From NCBI GenBank assembly GCA_008508345.1, contig QNGE01000851.1, positions 32,568 to 96,567 on the forward strand: a stretch of DNA of 64,000 nt, written 5' to 3'. Shown piece by piece: positions 1 through 12,900 of the stretch. Source of the DNA: Paragonimus westermani. Its lineage: Eukaryota; Platyhelminthes; Trematoda; Plagiorchiida; Troglotrematidae. Both the position numbers and the translations under genes were made by a program. How positions within the stretch are numbered: the first letter of the stretch is position 1; every line of letters begins with the position of its first letter. The notes below the pieces were generated by a model. The model did not search any database and had not been told where the DNA came from. It worked only from the letters and a program-made list of their open reading frames with translations.

Positions 1-3000
1 TGTTAGGTGGCCGACATGCCGTAGTTTACATACAGCCAAACATAAAATGGACCCCTATATAGGGTTGATTATTTCACCCCGTCCCTTATCCCAGGTCACT
101 CTCGTGATATTCCGCCGAGCGGCGACATTAACCATACGCCTTTCGTTATACTCCGGGCTGTTCCCCATCCGCCTTTTAGCCGTGAATACTCAATGACCCT
201 CAGTGTTCGGGGGATTACTTGTCATGGCACCATACCAAATGTGTGCTCCAGTGATTGATCGGGCCAGCTGAGTTGGTGAATTTTGTGGAGCAGCTACAGA
301 CGGATATGACAGCGAGTGGCATAAAGAGTTGAAAATTCAGATATGTTTCGAATAGGCAAACCATGACAATGAATAACCAACTTTTAATGACTTCCGAAAC
401 TGTGTTAACGAGGTGGCCATCACACTCAAAAATGATGACCTCAAAGGTAACGATGAAAAACTACTGCAGTAAGAGATGTTTGAATATTGCGTGGTTACTT
501 ACAGCGATTGTCTTTACAACTGTTAGGACATTGTTTCCATCTAGTGTTCTTCCCGTATCCATCAGAACCGCAAAGGACAATTCATATGACGGAAGTGAGT
601 GTCAGGTCTTCATGTCCATTTGCAGTGTTAACATTCTTATCGCGGGTAGCAGCGATTGTCGTGGGCTGTGAGGTGGTTTTGCAAACTCCAAAATTTGAAA
701 CGTTGCAAGTTCACACTTTTCGGGGCAATTCGCCTAATTATCGTTAACGATTCTCCCCTATTTCACCAAGGCTTTCGGGTTCATAATAACGTTTCGGTTT
801 CAGCTTTCATAGTTTTAAAGTAAACGTTGCTGCTTCATTTTGCCAGCTTCGAGCATCTACAACTGTTATTCTTCGGGTGCATATAAACCGAATGCATATT
901 CTTCTCTGTACACTCACTTCCAGATCATTTTATGTGGCCTGAGGTAAAACTGCTGTAACAAATTCATTTGGATTCTGGTGGAGATTTAGTAACCGATCCC
1001 TGTGTTGGACCAGTTCCCTTCCACAAACAACTGCATCTGGGGTATTCAGGGAATAAGCGCGTTATAGTTACGCGTGGTAAGTCACGTTGTGCATAACCGT
1101 GATCTGATGAGTTCCACTCTGAACGGTGCATAATAGGCTTCAAAACAGCCTTTAATTCATGCGCTGAGTTTATATGGCGGGCAAATTTACATTCAATAAT
1201 GACCTATTCCTCAATCAGTAAGATCCTGGCCAGAGAGATGATTAATGGGATGCATGCATAGACATGACTAAACTGGTGGTCGTACAGTTCTGTTGGTCAG
1301 TGTGATACGCAATAACCACCAATCGTTTGGATGAATTTGGCCATGTTGCTATACAGCTACATGTTCAAGTGATATGATGTAAAGCGGCATAATTCCAGTT
1401 AACGAATATTGGGGTGCACATGATAGAACAAACAACTTTGCATAGTGTTAGTTCATCTTAGTCAGAATGAAGAATACGGTTGTACGAGGGTCATACGATT
1501 TTGTGGCGCGGTGTTTTATAACTGTTCGATTAACCCACATATTAACCGAGGGTGCATAATAATCGAGTGTATTAATGACCAGATGGAATTTGAACAAACT
1601 TTCACGTTTTAAGAAGAACATGTTGAGGACCAGTTGATGTCTGTGGAACCTATAACGTGTGTTAAAGGAGAGACGCTTGTTCAATAATGACGTCATTGTT
1701 ACCTGCATATACTCACCTGGTGTAATTTGCTAGTAGCGACCACAACATTTCGGTCCAAGTAGCCTATTAGCAGGAAGATATGCGGACGCAAATAGCCCGT
1801 TTGGTGTTATCGCTTCAAGGTTTGTCTAAGTTGGATCAATAATCTTTGTGGTTGCGAATGTGCCTCGTAAAGAAACGGATCTATTTCGGTGTTCAGTCTA
1901 TGTGGCCGCATTTTACACAACTTTGATTGATGAAAAAGATGGTACAACATTATTCAAAATAAGGCTGCATTATCAAGGGTTATGAGGTAACAAGGATGGC
2001 TAGCAGCAGTCATCCAAAGAATTGCGCAAGCCTACGTGATTCGTTGGGCGTTGCTACCGGACCACCTACATGAAAAACATCTACTTCCACGGACCTGAAT
2101 AAGACAACCTTTTGAATATGTATGCTGTGACTTAGGCAGAGGGAGAGGCGAAATTATTGAATTCGGAAGTGTGCTTCACGAAGTGGCTTTATGACCGACC
2201 AGACTAGTAACCACATTGACATGTGGCCGAAAATATGTAAATTCGTTAGTCACCAAGATTGCTAGCCTTTTTATTGCCAAACAAGTTTGGGCAGCCACAG
2301 TCTGTGATTTTAAGCGTACTGGATAGACCAACCCTTATCTCACGCACCCGTTCGATGATAGTAGGGTGCCTACGAAAAACGAAATATTCTCCGTGCTCAA
2401 AGTGATAGACACTGTGAGTCACGTTCTACGACAAATACGTGCACACATTCACAGCCGATTTATCATCCCGTGCATTCTCAGTTTTTAGTCACACCAATAT
2501 GCGTTTACTCATCTTTTCCGTTCAGATTAGTCCTGACACAGCTGAAGGATGAGAGGAGATTTATTACAGTTGAAGCGTATACTATATGCTGGTGATATCA
2601 TATTATGGGAACAAATGGGCTTGAACTTGTGTGGCTCGAATGCAAATGCGAAGCGAACAAACTCCCTCTCACTAACCAGATTCTGAAGGTTGATAGAGAA
2701 GTCAGAGGTTAATTGACCTTTCTCATTTCAGCCTACGCATTACATTCTTAACTCACACGGACACAACTTAAACTGTGATGTCACTCTTTGAAATGAGCTA
2801 TTGCAAATATATGGGTGACAGCGAAGTAAATGACCATCGGAGAAAACCGAGTTGGTGTGTGTTGCATAATGAATGGACACGTGCCACGGCTAAATAGGTT
2901 GAGTGAAGTTATGGGCTCGGTAACCTGGTTTTACGTAGCCTTAAATGTGAAATTCCACTTTTTTGGGAATATGCTTAAGTTTGTACTAACACATTTGGTG

Positions 3001-4429
3001 GAAGTACGCCGATTGCAGCTAGGTTTCCACTGGGTCCTTGAGAATGCAGTGTAAACAGACATCCTAAGATGGCGTTTTACTAACTAACTGGTGCAAGGGC
3101 TGTTAGTTCCAGTCAACAGTAGATGTTCGTTTCCTAGTTCAAGGTCCAGCAGTTTCATTATAAATATGTAATTACATCAGTAATTTCAATGTGATTCAAA
3201 AACCTTCCAAATTTCTGACGAGTCTGTATCATAATTTGCCCAGTCGAAACATTTGGACAGGGATTCAAATCAATTTTCCACTGGACCTGAGGAGTTCCAG
3301 CTGTCGATTTCTTACGCTTTGGTTTAATCAGTGGACTGCACTCGTGGCTTGAAATAAATAACAAGACACACCATGGGTCTCATATGAAAACCGCAATGTA
3401 ACTGCACAGAGAACTTCACGAAGCGACTACTGACAAGTAGGGTTTAGTTTCTGAAGCGCTGTGGCAGCACAAGCGTCCCATTTGGGCTAAGCTGGGCGCA
3501 GCCATCTATGCTGTGTAGGACAAAAGAAAGAAGTCTGCAGAACAACGCCCTCCTGGTCCTCAAGTTGGAGTCTGAAGAAGACCAACGTCTTTTTCCGAAT
3601 AGAGAGTTCCACACATTTTACGGAATAAGTCCTGCGTGAATTACTTGGAGTAAATTACGGTCCAGTTGAAGTTCTCACCCTAGCTGCAACCGGGGCTTAA
3701 CTGCAGTTTTTACTGTATATTCAGAGACGGAGTCCCTGTCCCAATGTGACCCACGATAACGGAAATGACGTGGTTATTCAGGTAAGCGGTGCAACAGGAT
3801 TTGACAAAGCCCGTTTGCAACAGTAACCCAACAACAATTTGTTAACTCTACTTACAAATCGCGAAAAGATACTCTGGTGTGAATACGCTGAGGTTGCAGC
3901 CATCAATCCTGAACATCTAGGCTTTAGCTAGACGGCTTTAACATGATTTCTAAAAACAGCTGCCCACCATGAACGAGCTGATAGAAGTTGAGACTTGCTC
4001 GACATAATGGCTTTCAAACCCAGTTGAAAGTGGCAAAGTGGGAAGCCTCCTCTGCCTTGATGTCTCCACTACGAACATGTTTTGTTCCATAAAAGTGTTT
4101 ATGACTGTTGTTAATGAAACGGTAATCAAAAACCTCCAGCTTCTTAGCAATATTAAAAAAACATTACATGCCGCTGGATGCTAAAACTTGACCAAGTCGA
4201 TAAATCCTACAGTTTCTAATCACTTCCCAATATAACTCTAACATTAGCATCATATTACTCATCCCGAAAATCAGTATGAATTAGTACGGCTTGGCGTAAA
4301 GTTCATAGTGTTCAATCAGCAGGCACGACAACCTGACAACTAGCCCGATCATGCTCGAAAATGGAACAGTTTCTAACACGACCCATCCCGATGCATCTCC
4401 TGCGGAATAGCTCTTTTATTCTACGCAAT
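1..4429. other. No supported gene (upstream flank)
   Basis: I see only short open frames, all under about 105 codons, and none has a recognisable domain or a convincing pair of splice sites. Antisense frames at 3158-3364 and 3950-4150 do not match any family I know. The segment is probably intergenic or intronic sequence of a repeat-rich eukaryotic genome, perhaps containing old transposon relics too decayed to name. Confidence 0.4.
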
Positions 4430-5535
4430 ATGGCTTCCGTCATGACCGGTCATGTGTGAAAAGTAGGCCGACCATCATAGACAGTCTAACGACGACCAAA
4501 GACAATGGACTAATTTCAAGCGCTGTTCTCTTCGACTCCCTTAAAGCACTCGACCGTGTGCCACACGGTCCGTCATGCCATAAGCTGGAGGGTCATGGCA
4601 TTCAAGAAAAGGTTCCTCATTGTATTACCTTCTTTATAAATAACAAAACGTTTAGAGGTAAAACTAGTTGTGACCTTACATCTTCTTCCCTTGTCTCTGC
4701 GGGGGTTCATCCAGGGTCACTGGTTGGTCATTTTCTGTTTCTCGTTTACGTTAAAGGCATTCCGGTCGATATTCTCGGCAGTGCTTTTCCCTACGCTGAC
4801 GACCTAGCAATCTGGAATTTTAATGAACCGAGCGCATTTTGGATAGATCTTCGAGTTTCGGTGGTTATCAGAAGACTGGAGTCTCCTCTTTAACGAAGGT
4901 AGATGTGCACAGATGTCACTCGGTGAGGATTCTCTTAATGCCTGCGTGACTTACAGTGAACCCAGCAAAAGTAAACACCAAGAAAAACGATATGAAGAAA
5001 AATCTGGACTTCCAGTTGTTATCTAACGTACCTTTTGCGCGAAAAAATGGGTTCGTTAACCCTGGAATGATCAAACGAGCATTTCCCTTCCTAGATAACG
5101 GGGTTCATAGTAGACCATTGTCAAAGCACGCCAATCAAATCGTGCCTATTGGCTTGAAGCTTGTGCGTGTTCAGCGTGCGGACACCAAGCCGGTAACGTG
5201 CATGCGGCAGGTGACTTATTAGTTGTGAAGTTCTGCTGTCGAAGATTTGTACTCAGTTGAATTTTGACATGTCCGCGATGACCTAATTCTCACTTACATT
5301 TTCTTAAGCACAGGATTCCTTGGGCAGTTCTTTGTCTCGGTGGCTGACAGTGGTAAACGGGAACATGAAAAAATCGCTACAACCTCCGTCTTTGGACCGT
5401 CCTTAAACAACAAGTATGTTCTTACTGAGTTTTCAACAAGTGGAACAACCTTTCTTATGTAATCGCTGGCTGCTTCTGTGCAGATGGGTTTAAAAAGCGG
5501 CTAAATCTTCATTTGATTTAAATCTCGTTAAGTTC
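4430..5535 (+). mobile_element. Degenerate CR1/Jockey-type non-LTR retrotransposon (3' part of ORF2)
   Basis: Conceptual translation gives the RT signature of a CR1/Jockey-like LINE. It contains QYGFRHDRSC near 4430, then a catalytic block ending KALDRVPH near 4530-4565, where the usual aspartate-rich SKAFDRVPH is partly altered. Next come GVHPGSLVGHFLFLVYV (normally GVPQGSVLGPLLFLLYV) and the YADD box near 4792-4803. Around 4850 the frame shifts and the thumb-like segment SEDWSLLFNEGRC follows. A further frame near 5060-5220 and another at about 5276-5460 (RDDLILTYIF, then a Trp-Asn-Asn-Leu-like motif) match the usual C-terminal region. Several frameshifts and stops make it a pseudogene. The N-terminal endonuclease is not visible, so the copy is 5'-truncated, as is typical for LINEs. 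Exact edges are uncertain. Confidence 0.75.
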
Positions 5536-6030
5536 GTAACTTTACCCTGTTTTTAGTATTTTCTGTCATCCCCAAGGTGGTGCTACAGTCTGTTCTCAGT
5601 GAACGTGTTTCACATCAACGGACGCCTGCTGAATATTAAAACATACACTGTTTTGAACCGAGTGATTTATATATCTAACCCCGAACTAGTGTACTGATCG
5701 TTGTAGTCACCAAAAATCCCATCAACATAACAGGTGTGTTGTTACCAAGGTCCCGTGATCTACTGGCTAGGAGACGCTAAACAACCTTCGCAATCAGAAA
5801 TTAGTCGGGTTGCAACAACCAACGAACACGTGAGGAGTCCAGAACACTGGTCATATTGACAAACCAGAAAGACGTCAACATTCGGGAACACAAATACGGT
5901 AGTGCACAAACAATACAGTCAATCGAGGAGCGCGATCCCTGGTGCTTTACTTTAAGCGGTTACCTTAACTTCAAGAAATCAAGAGACGTGAGAAAACGAA
6001 TAAATGAGTTCCGTTTACAAACTTCAACAG
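5536..6030. other. No supported gene
   Basis: This is a short spacer between the LINE relic and the inverted PLE flank. An open frame at 5856-6062 has no recognisable motif, and I see no splice pair or repeat that I can name. Confidence 0.35.
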
Positions 6031-6195
6031 CGCAGAAAAAAATACATATTGCGATATGTTAACACTTCGTTCATTCTCATCAGTCATACAAGTAAAACAT
6101 GCACGTTGTGTACAACCAAATTAGAGATAGATAGGATTTGGACATGCAGACGTTCACCCGAATTATTGGATCACCAGCATCACAATTATCCCGGC
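6031..6195 (-). repeat. Inverted copy of the 3' flank of the adjacent PLE
   Basis: This stretch is a diverged reverse complement of about 7030-7190, the sequence just past the C-terminal coding end of the PLE relic that follows. Shared blocks include an AAGTAAAAC.TGCA core, the run GATAGGATTTGGACA and the run GAATTATTGGATCA. The copy lies immediately 5' of the truncated PLE and in opposite orientation, so the locus is a tails-outward inverted pair. The two arms differ at many positions, which indicates an old event or independent insertions. Confidence 0.75.
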
Positions 6196-6214
6196 GTGTT
6201 AGGTTAACCGCTTT

Positions 6215-7190
6215 ACTCTCACAGAAAGAAACCAAACAGTAGATTGGCTATCTTGGATAAACTCATCGCCTGGCTTGAAGATAGAACATTACAGCGATCC
6301 ATCGTAAAGCAACCTGGGTTTGGCAATATCTTCAGTACCCCAACTTTGTCTCAATAGCATACAAGTGTGTTATGATTGGAACCCTATTTCTTAGGGTAAG
6401 GTGTATTTGCGGTACCCGGTAAGCCGCATACGGAACAGAAGATGCTAAGTAAAGCGTTCCTAGCAAGTGGATGTCGTAAGAAAATCATAGACTCACCAAA
6501 ATGGACAAGGGCAATACTCCAATCCAAACAGCCCAAAGGAAGGATATATTTGTAGTTTTACCATTTGAAGGGTTTAACTTGGCCGATGACATCAAGCACA
6601 GATTAAAGTCTATCCTACCCGCACGCAAACCGCTGCTCAACTACGTTTATATCAAACCACCAAATGAACAGATCTTCAAAATCGCTAACGCAGTTCGTAT
6701 GACTATTCTGTTTCTCATGTTATCCACCAATTCATCTGCAGTCGCAATAACGTTTGCCTAGGTAGATCAGATCGACACTCATCTCGGCGAGTAGCGAAAC
6801 GCGTCCCGAAATTGATGAAACAACTCATGATACAACGATCTCAAACCGATGAACCCGTTGCTCGAACTCCCGTATCATACACAGCTAGACACCCTGTGAT
6901 TACAGGTTACCCAATTGATCGACCTTGTTCGTTCAGAATGGAAACACAGCCCGAAGGCATTGGCCTGTAAGAAAGCTGTTTTGATCAGAACTCACCAGTC
7001 GGCGCTGTGTTCAAAAAAAGTGGTTGAAGTATATTGTCTGGATAACTGTGATGTTGATGATCCAATAATTCAGGTGAATATTTACGTGTCCAAATCCTAT
7101 CTAACTCTAGTTCTGTCGTACATAACTTGCACGTTTTACTTGTGCGACTGATAAGAATGAGCAAAATGTTAACGTACCGCAACATATGTC
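6215..7190 (+). pseudogene. Penelope-like element relic (end of RT to GIY-YIG, plus 3' flank)
   Basis: PLEs encode an RT fused to a C-terminal GIY-YIG endonuclease. Pieces appear in PLE order but in shifting frames. At about 6237-6300, LAILDKLIAWLEDRTLQRS corresponds to the LPFLDI...REDGS...R region after the RT catalytic box. At 6375-6405, GTLFLRVRCIC corresponds to NTLFTRARRIC. FLASGCRKKIID near 6455 corresponds to L.SNGYPRSFID. VVLPFEGF near 6555 corresponds to the VYIELPFKGD block. A decayed endonuclease follows at about 6715-6930 (HQFICSRNNVCLGRS...ARHPVITG), then the C-terminal tail (ALCSKKVVEV) near 7000-7035. The RT catalytic core is missing, so the copy is 5'-truncated at about 6215. 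Multiple frameshifts make it non-functional. The last ~150 bp are 3' flank shared with the inverted arm at 6031-6195. Confidence 0.7.
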
Positions 7191-8410
7191 TTCTTTCGCC
7201 AGTGATTATGAAGCCATGAAGAAGTATGAGTGAGTGACTAAACAATTTGCTTAATCAGCATTCATATCCTCTAATGAAACCGTGTGTGTTCGACAATTCG
7301 TACGGCGAACCAATGCATAATCTTACCTTGATGCTCGATACTGAATAGGTTATTCCACTGGGAATTGTGATCGAACATCTTGAACGTTGAGCTGCCTTCA
7401 CTTAGTTCACTAAGACAACATGACAACATGCATGTTGCATGATGCCAACGTTTTGCACTAATCTACTCGACCGCTCACCAAAAAAACACCCGAGTATACA
7501 CATCCATAAGCATGAAGACAACGACTGAACCCGGATGGTAGTCAGAATGATTACGACTGGAGTAAGCTACCTTTTGCACGCAAATTGATGTATCCAGCAG
7601 CATGCTGTGCAACAAATCAACCCTTACTGGCTAAACCACATACAGGACACTAAATGAAAATGCGTAGATTATCATGGTACCCGAAGTAGTTTTTGAAAAA
7701 TCACCAACTTCACTGGTAAGATGGACGTATTTTAAGGGTCTTGCTGTCTGCGGATCTCCTCAGTAAGACCTACGAAAAGAACAGAAATGTTTCAGTACGT
7801 AAAATTATGACAGCGATTGCACTGATGGTTTGGGTTGACATTTCCGCCAAATAAACCACTCAGTGGGATATTTGGCGGATGAAACCCAAACGTGGGTTAA
7901 TTTTGCTGACTCGACTGATATCCACCTTTTGTTTTTAACCGCGTTTTCCACCTACTGGCTCAATAGTGTTCCAGTTTATCTTCCGTTCTTCAAGTGCTGT
8001 TTATACGGGGCTAGAAGCAGTGAGAGTTTAACTGTGGCGACTTCCTGTGAATTTTTTTATATGACATCAGTCCATTTGCTTGCTCAAAGACTAGGCGTTG
8101 CGAACTTGAGCTCATGTGTACACCTGTGACAACGTAGGAGAACATTTATAAGCTTAGTACACAACTTACTAACCGAAACCCCTGCACAAACGGGCACAAC
8201 AAATAAACAGCAGATATGCCGCAAAATTACTGGAATCGCACCCCTAATCCACTGTGCTCACGATGTATCACAGACGAATCTCCATCACTAACGTTCTATG
8301 GTCACTGTTCTGCATGGATATAACCAGTGATTAGCCTGTATTGGCAGACTTGAAGCAGGAGGCCACCGATACTAGCGGTTTTAGTATTGTGATTTTCGCC
8401 GAGCTTGTTA
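7191..8410. other. No supported gene
   Basis: I found no recognisable coding motif. The open frame at 7863-8129 is Cys- and Leu-rich without a known domain. A perfect 14-bp palindrome (CAACATGCATGTTG) sits at 7424-7437, with no context that suggests a function. Confidence 0.35.
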
Positions 8411-8770
8411 TTTAATTTTCAAGTTGACTGTCACTCAAATTTGATCGCAGCCTTCGCATTCAGAAAAACTCCCCAGCCAGCCGGTGTCTTTCGAAAAGAA
8501 GCACTAGACCCGAGTTTCGTTCTCAGTAGAGCTCATCAGTAGTGCATATCCTTGCCACGGCCGGGATTTGAACTCCGACCATTCCAAGCATGAGGCAACC
8601 GTGTTAACCATTGCGCCACTGACCTCACATTAGGCACGACCGATTTATCAAATCTGAATACCCACCCACTCTCGGTTGTGAGCAATGATCAGGTTGCCCG
8701 ATCGTCTCGAGAGGAGACAGTAACTGTCCTGTCAACTGCAATCGATAACCCCGAATTAGGATGTCCAAGA
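8411..8770 (-). mobile_element. tRNA-derived SINE, near full length
   Basis: This is the reverse complement of the element at 45311-45653, about 350 bp long. Read on the minus strand it has a 5' leader with TCTCGAGACGATCGGGCAAC. A tRNA-like part follows: an A-box-like TGGCGCAATGG and the B-box-like GTTCAAATCCCGG. The body then carries GAAAGA...CTGGCTGG and GATCAAATTTGAGTGACAG and ends in the CAACTTGAAAAT tail. A few substitutions and a small insertion in the body separate it from the other copies. Internal A and B boxes imply Pol III transcription, and mobilisation would rely on a partner reverse transcriptase. Confidence 0.8.
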
Positions 8771-8822
8771 CAGGTCGAAACCTCCGACCTCATTAAACGT
8801 GCAAGGCGATATTTTAGATTCC

Positions 8823-8922
8823 TGATGAGTAGTCGGGGATTTGGTTTTATTTTCAAGTTGACCATCACTCACATTTGATCGCAGCGTTCGCATTCAGATA
8901 GACTTTGCAGCCAGCCTCTTTG
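8823..8922 (-). mobile_element. SINE fragment (3' tail and part of body), truncated at an N
   Basis: This second copy of the same SINE lies only ~50 bp from the previous one, in the same orientation. It holds the tail block (TGATGAGTAGTCGGGG on the plus strand) and the body as far as CAGCCTCTTTG, where the consensus would continue CGAAAAGAAGC. Instead it stops at an ambiguous base at 8923, and PLE coding sequence starts right after it. Confidence 0.8.
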
Positions 8923-8923
8923 N
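8923..8923. other. Ambiguous base (N)
   Basis: This is the only N I noticed in the window. It sits exactly at the junction between the truncated SINE copy and the PLE relic, so the join may be an assembly patch rather than a natural boundary. Confidence 0.95.
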
Positions 8924-9960
8924 CGAACTACCAAAAATACACAAAGGTGGTGTCCCACTTCGGCCAGTTGTATCTTTACCGGGCACACCGAACTACAATT
9001 GGGCCAAAAACCTATTCAAACGGCTACGATATCTCATCGACGGATCAGAACATTCCATCAGCAATGCTGTACAACTCTTGAACAAATTAAAACACGTGAG
9101 GATAAAAGAAGATGAAACAATTATTTCGTTTGATGTCACAGCACTCTTCACGTCCACTGACCTCACTCTAGCCAAAGAGACACCGCGAAAGCTGTTAGAA
9201 GAAAATCCTCGACCGAATGAATCATTGAAACGGGAAAGCATATGCAACCTCACGGAGCTATGTTTGTCGACGTACTTCAAATTCAATGGCCAAATCTACG
9301 AATAACTTAAAGGAACTCCAATAGGTTCGCCCATATCCGGATTTGTCGCAGAGGTGGTCATGAAGAGGTTAGAGAAAATCGCGCTAGCAGTGAGCCAACC
9401 GAAACTCTGGATACTATATGTTGACGACACATCCGTAATCATTAAGCGCTCCATTAATGAAGACACACAGATTACTGAACAATGTTTTCAATGTTTTACA
9501 AGGAAGATTGAACCCGACAACCAACTATTGTTCTTAGGTGTACTAGTCAACCGCACACTCGATGGAATACTGGGGACCTCCGTTTATCTAAAAGAAACAC
9601 ACATGGAACAACTTCTTAGTTTTCACAGCAACCACTCAGTCTGCCATAAGAACAGCTGTAATCGAACTCCGTCCAAACGAACTGAAACACGCCTCAGCAC
9701 CGCAGAGCTCAGAAGAAAGGAAGAAAACTAATTGTACCGAGTATTTCTTCGCAAAAGATACACATGAAATTTAATCAGACTAGGTCTATTGCAGAGATGA
9801 TGAAATTGCAACTGTGCCTAACCACCAACAAATCGAACTCTGCTGCCACACATAAAAAGCTGTATTGGAAATGACCACAAGACTTCTCAGACCACATGGT
9901 CTCATGCTAGCACACAAACCAATGGCAACTCAGATTGACATGGGTTTAGCCATCGTCATT
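8924..9960 (+). pseudogene. Penelope-like element relic, second lineage (RT domain)
   Basis: The frame opens with ELPKIHKGGVPLRPV (normally GLPKIHK...PLRPVV), the PLE-specific start of the RT, at about 8924-8972. Motif A follows as SFDVTALFTS near 9127-9156. The motif B region reads LKGTPIGSPISG near 9306-9341, directly after an in-frame TAA at 9303-9305 where a Gln codon is expected. The catalytic YVDDT is at 9418-9432, and LLFLGVLV near 9528 stands for the usual LPFLDVLI. Past 9731 the same frame continues through stops (LYRVFLRKRYT, then, after a shift, RDDEIATVP and EMTTRLLRPHG) to about 9960. The motifs differ from the element at 17020-18766, so this is another PLE lineage. No convincing GIY-YIG domain is attached, and the element is dead. 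Confidence 0.85.
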
Positions 9961-12900
9961 GTTGTCCCAACTACGGGGTAATTTGAGTGATTCCTCTCTC
10001 TCTGAAGCTAGGGTGGTAGCCATCCAAACAGTCCGACAACTGAAGGTAGGAGTGAAACACTGAGTGGTCGAACGGTCACAGTGTCCAAACCTGAGCTGAT
10101 GTCGCCAGGGTCATCAACACTAGACCACTCGGATATTAGGTGATCTAAGTGAGACGAACAGCTTAACGTGGGTGGTGCAAGACCTGCTGGTTACTGGGTT
10201 ATCATGAAGGTAAGGCTGAGGACATACTAATCGCAATCAACCCCACTCCCGTACTTTGGCTGATTGAGATAAGAGCGGACAGTGTGAATGGTTGACCAAG
10301 TACGAGAATTTGTCAATCGTAGGTTACAGAGAACTGGTCAAACAGTTCACAGCAGAAGCTAATTTCTGGAGACACTTCTTCTACGGGCTTTGGTACACCA
10401 ACGTTTTCTGTGAAGCATCTGCTGAAAAATCGAGCTAACCATCGATTGTAACCAGTACCGGCTTCTCTCGCATTACTCACTATGTTCCATAATAGTTGTG
10501 AACCAGGCTACACGTCCCATATACGAGGAACTTAACGGAAAAATTAGTTCACAGTCAAAATCTGAATTAGTTGAAAGATATGTTGACTCGTTTTTGTGCT
10601 TATGGTTTGACAACCTTTTAATTATCTTATCTTTACCAAACAGAACACGGTGTGACATTTTGTATTTGTGCTTAAATCAAAGACTTCCACACGCACGGGT
10701 TTCCTGGCACAAATTGGACGCAGCAGATCGATCTAAATGCGATATCTACGCTGGCTGTGTGATTCAAGCCCATTAAGTGGGCCAAGATTACATTGGAAAA
10801 ACTTTCGTTGTTGTCCGATTATCATCCGAGCAGGATGGAATTTGCACATTCCTCTCGAAAACCGCCCTGTACTCTGTTCCACATGAACAAAATGTGAGTA
10901 ACCATAAAGTGAGGAAACAATATCGAGCAGCGGTGTTTGAGTTTAAGGCATATAACTGTCATGGAGATGAACAACAGCTTTAACTCCGCACCTCCCGAAT
11001 TTATCCACAGGGACTTGTTGGGCCTTTTGTTCATTGAGGCATTTGTACGGCAAGTGCGTATAAATCACTTTACGCCCTACAGTTTGTTCACAGTCCTGAA
11101 CCTCCATTCGATACAAGTTACCAGGTAGGAATTTATGGGGATGTCAATTATCACGGTGTCTCATGTGAACACATGAGCTCGTCTTGTTTGCCAAAAGCAC
11201 AACCTCAGTCAATTCCGTCTTTAAGACACTGTGATAGGTTCCGTTTCTGCCTCACTCGAACAAAGCTGTGGAATGAGCATAGTGACCATTATATATCTGC
11301 TAAGTGTGTAGGTCTTGTTCAATCGATGCATCTGAATGTCACGGTAGCGCAGCATCAGAAAAAAGCCGGTGTTCATTGCTGTTCTGCTTCTACAGTGAAC
11401 CATGTTCCTGTGAGGCAAGCTAGCTGGCGATACTGCGGATGCAGGGGCACTGCTGTCATCAACCATACAGAAACTTTTATTTACATACCGTTTGTGTCGT
11501 TCGGTCACTTCTGTCAGGTTTACTGGTTTGGTCCTCCTCCTGAATATCGATCACCAATGGGTCTGGCGATGGACCCATCACGATCGCGTTACTTTGACGG
11601 TAGATTTCTCTATCAAACTAAAATGGGATACCCTGTATACACACCAACAGGTGTATCCTGATGTGCTTATTCGTCATTGCAACTTTCATATCACACAAGT
11701 AGGTTTAATCAGGCATAAACTTATTTGTTTTCCAGGAGAGTACGTTTGCAAACGACAGAGACACGTTCAACGATAACAGTCTTATTTTCAACGGTCGGAT
11801 GTTCTGTAGATTCATGCTAACCTTTGCGCCAGTGTATTGTACGGCAACTCCATCATGTCTAAAATCAGTCACAGAGGCACATCAAGCTTAGTGATTTCGG
11901 ATAAACTACAGAGCCTCGGTATAACTAGAACCGGCGCGAATAGTGATGCCTCAGCCCATCCATGTCGCACGGTTAATTAGAGATGTATAAGTAGTCTTCA
12001 TTTGCAAGTGTCTTGTCTTTCTAAAATTCCACTTTTCGAAATATGGCGTCATCCTTCAGTATATCACTTATCTTCTCCAGGTTAGCTTGGAATCTGGTAC
12101 CCTGGCCACTACGAATGTCATCGGAGTCCGGCTGTGAAGCTCTAATTTTTGTACGTAGAAATCTCTCAATCATCCATCAAAATTGGCATGACTTGCTGTC
12201 GTTGGAATAAATGACGTAGCATTATAGTAGCCCTATCCGTAACTTCTAAACGGGGTTGGTATTAAGGTTCATGACAGTCGGGCTTGATAATTTTTATACT
12301 TAACGCGTCGTATTTGACCCCACTGTGATTGGCGAGACGGTCATGTCCATCATGCTTTTATTTCTGACGAAGCATGTGACCGTTGTGACCTTGATTTGGG
12401 CCAGTTCGACAACTTATTTCAGTTGTAAAATATCCGCACCAAATTTAGTACGAATGAAGCCGAACAGTTTGGACTTCGTGTTCAACATGTTATTGACAAA
12501 CAAATTGAGAATAACAACTTGCTTGTAACGTTGTGTTATTCTCAGTCTGTTCATCAATAGGCATTTTATTTCCGTTTTTATCAGCCATTAAAATTGTATT
12601 GACCCGATGAGGAATTGTCGAAAACACCGTAATCTGTTGTCTAACTAAAAGAATTTTTCTAATGATTCTCATGCCATTACGCTTACCCAATAGGTAACCG
12701 AACAACCGATATAACGGATCGCAGTGTCGCTCTCAGTTCACTGATGAAAGACGAGTTAGACACAACAATTACATTTTTGACTACTTTCCTTTACTTAGTG
12801 CAAATATTTTTCGGTCATTAAGGTGACTTCCTTTTCTCCAATTTTGACATACGGACAAAGCAAACTGGCATAAGGGATTTGGGACAGCTAAACTGTCTGC

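Noticed and set aside
3930..4160. Plus-strand LCLDVSTTNMF resembling PLE RT motif A
   Set aside because: Only one short block, with no GLPK, motif B or YVDD nearby in any frame.
10498..10983. Frame with a YIGKT motif resembling a PLE GIY-YIG domain
   Set aside because: A stop lies inside the motif, the downstream Arg/His pattern is missing, and it is about 0.7 kb from the nearest PLE relic.
11173..11661. 162-codon open frame
   Set aside because: No recognisable domain or splice-site support, and it overlaps an antisense frame of 95 codons; chance remains likely.
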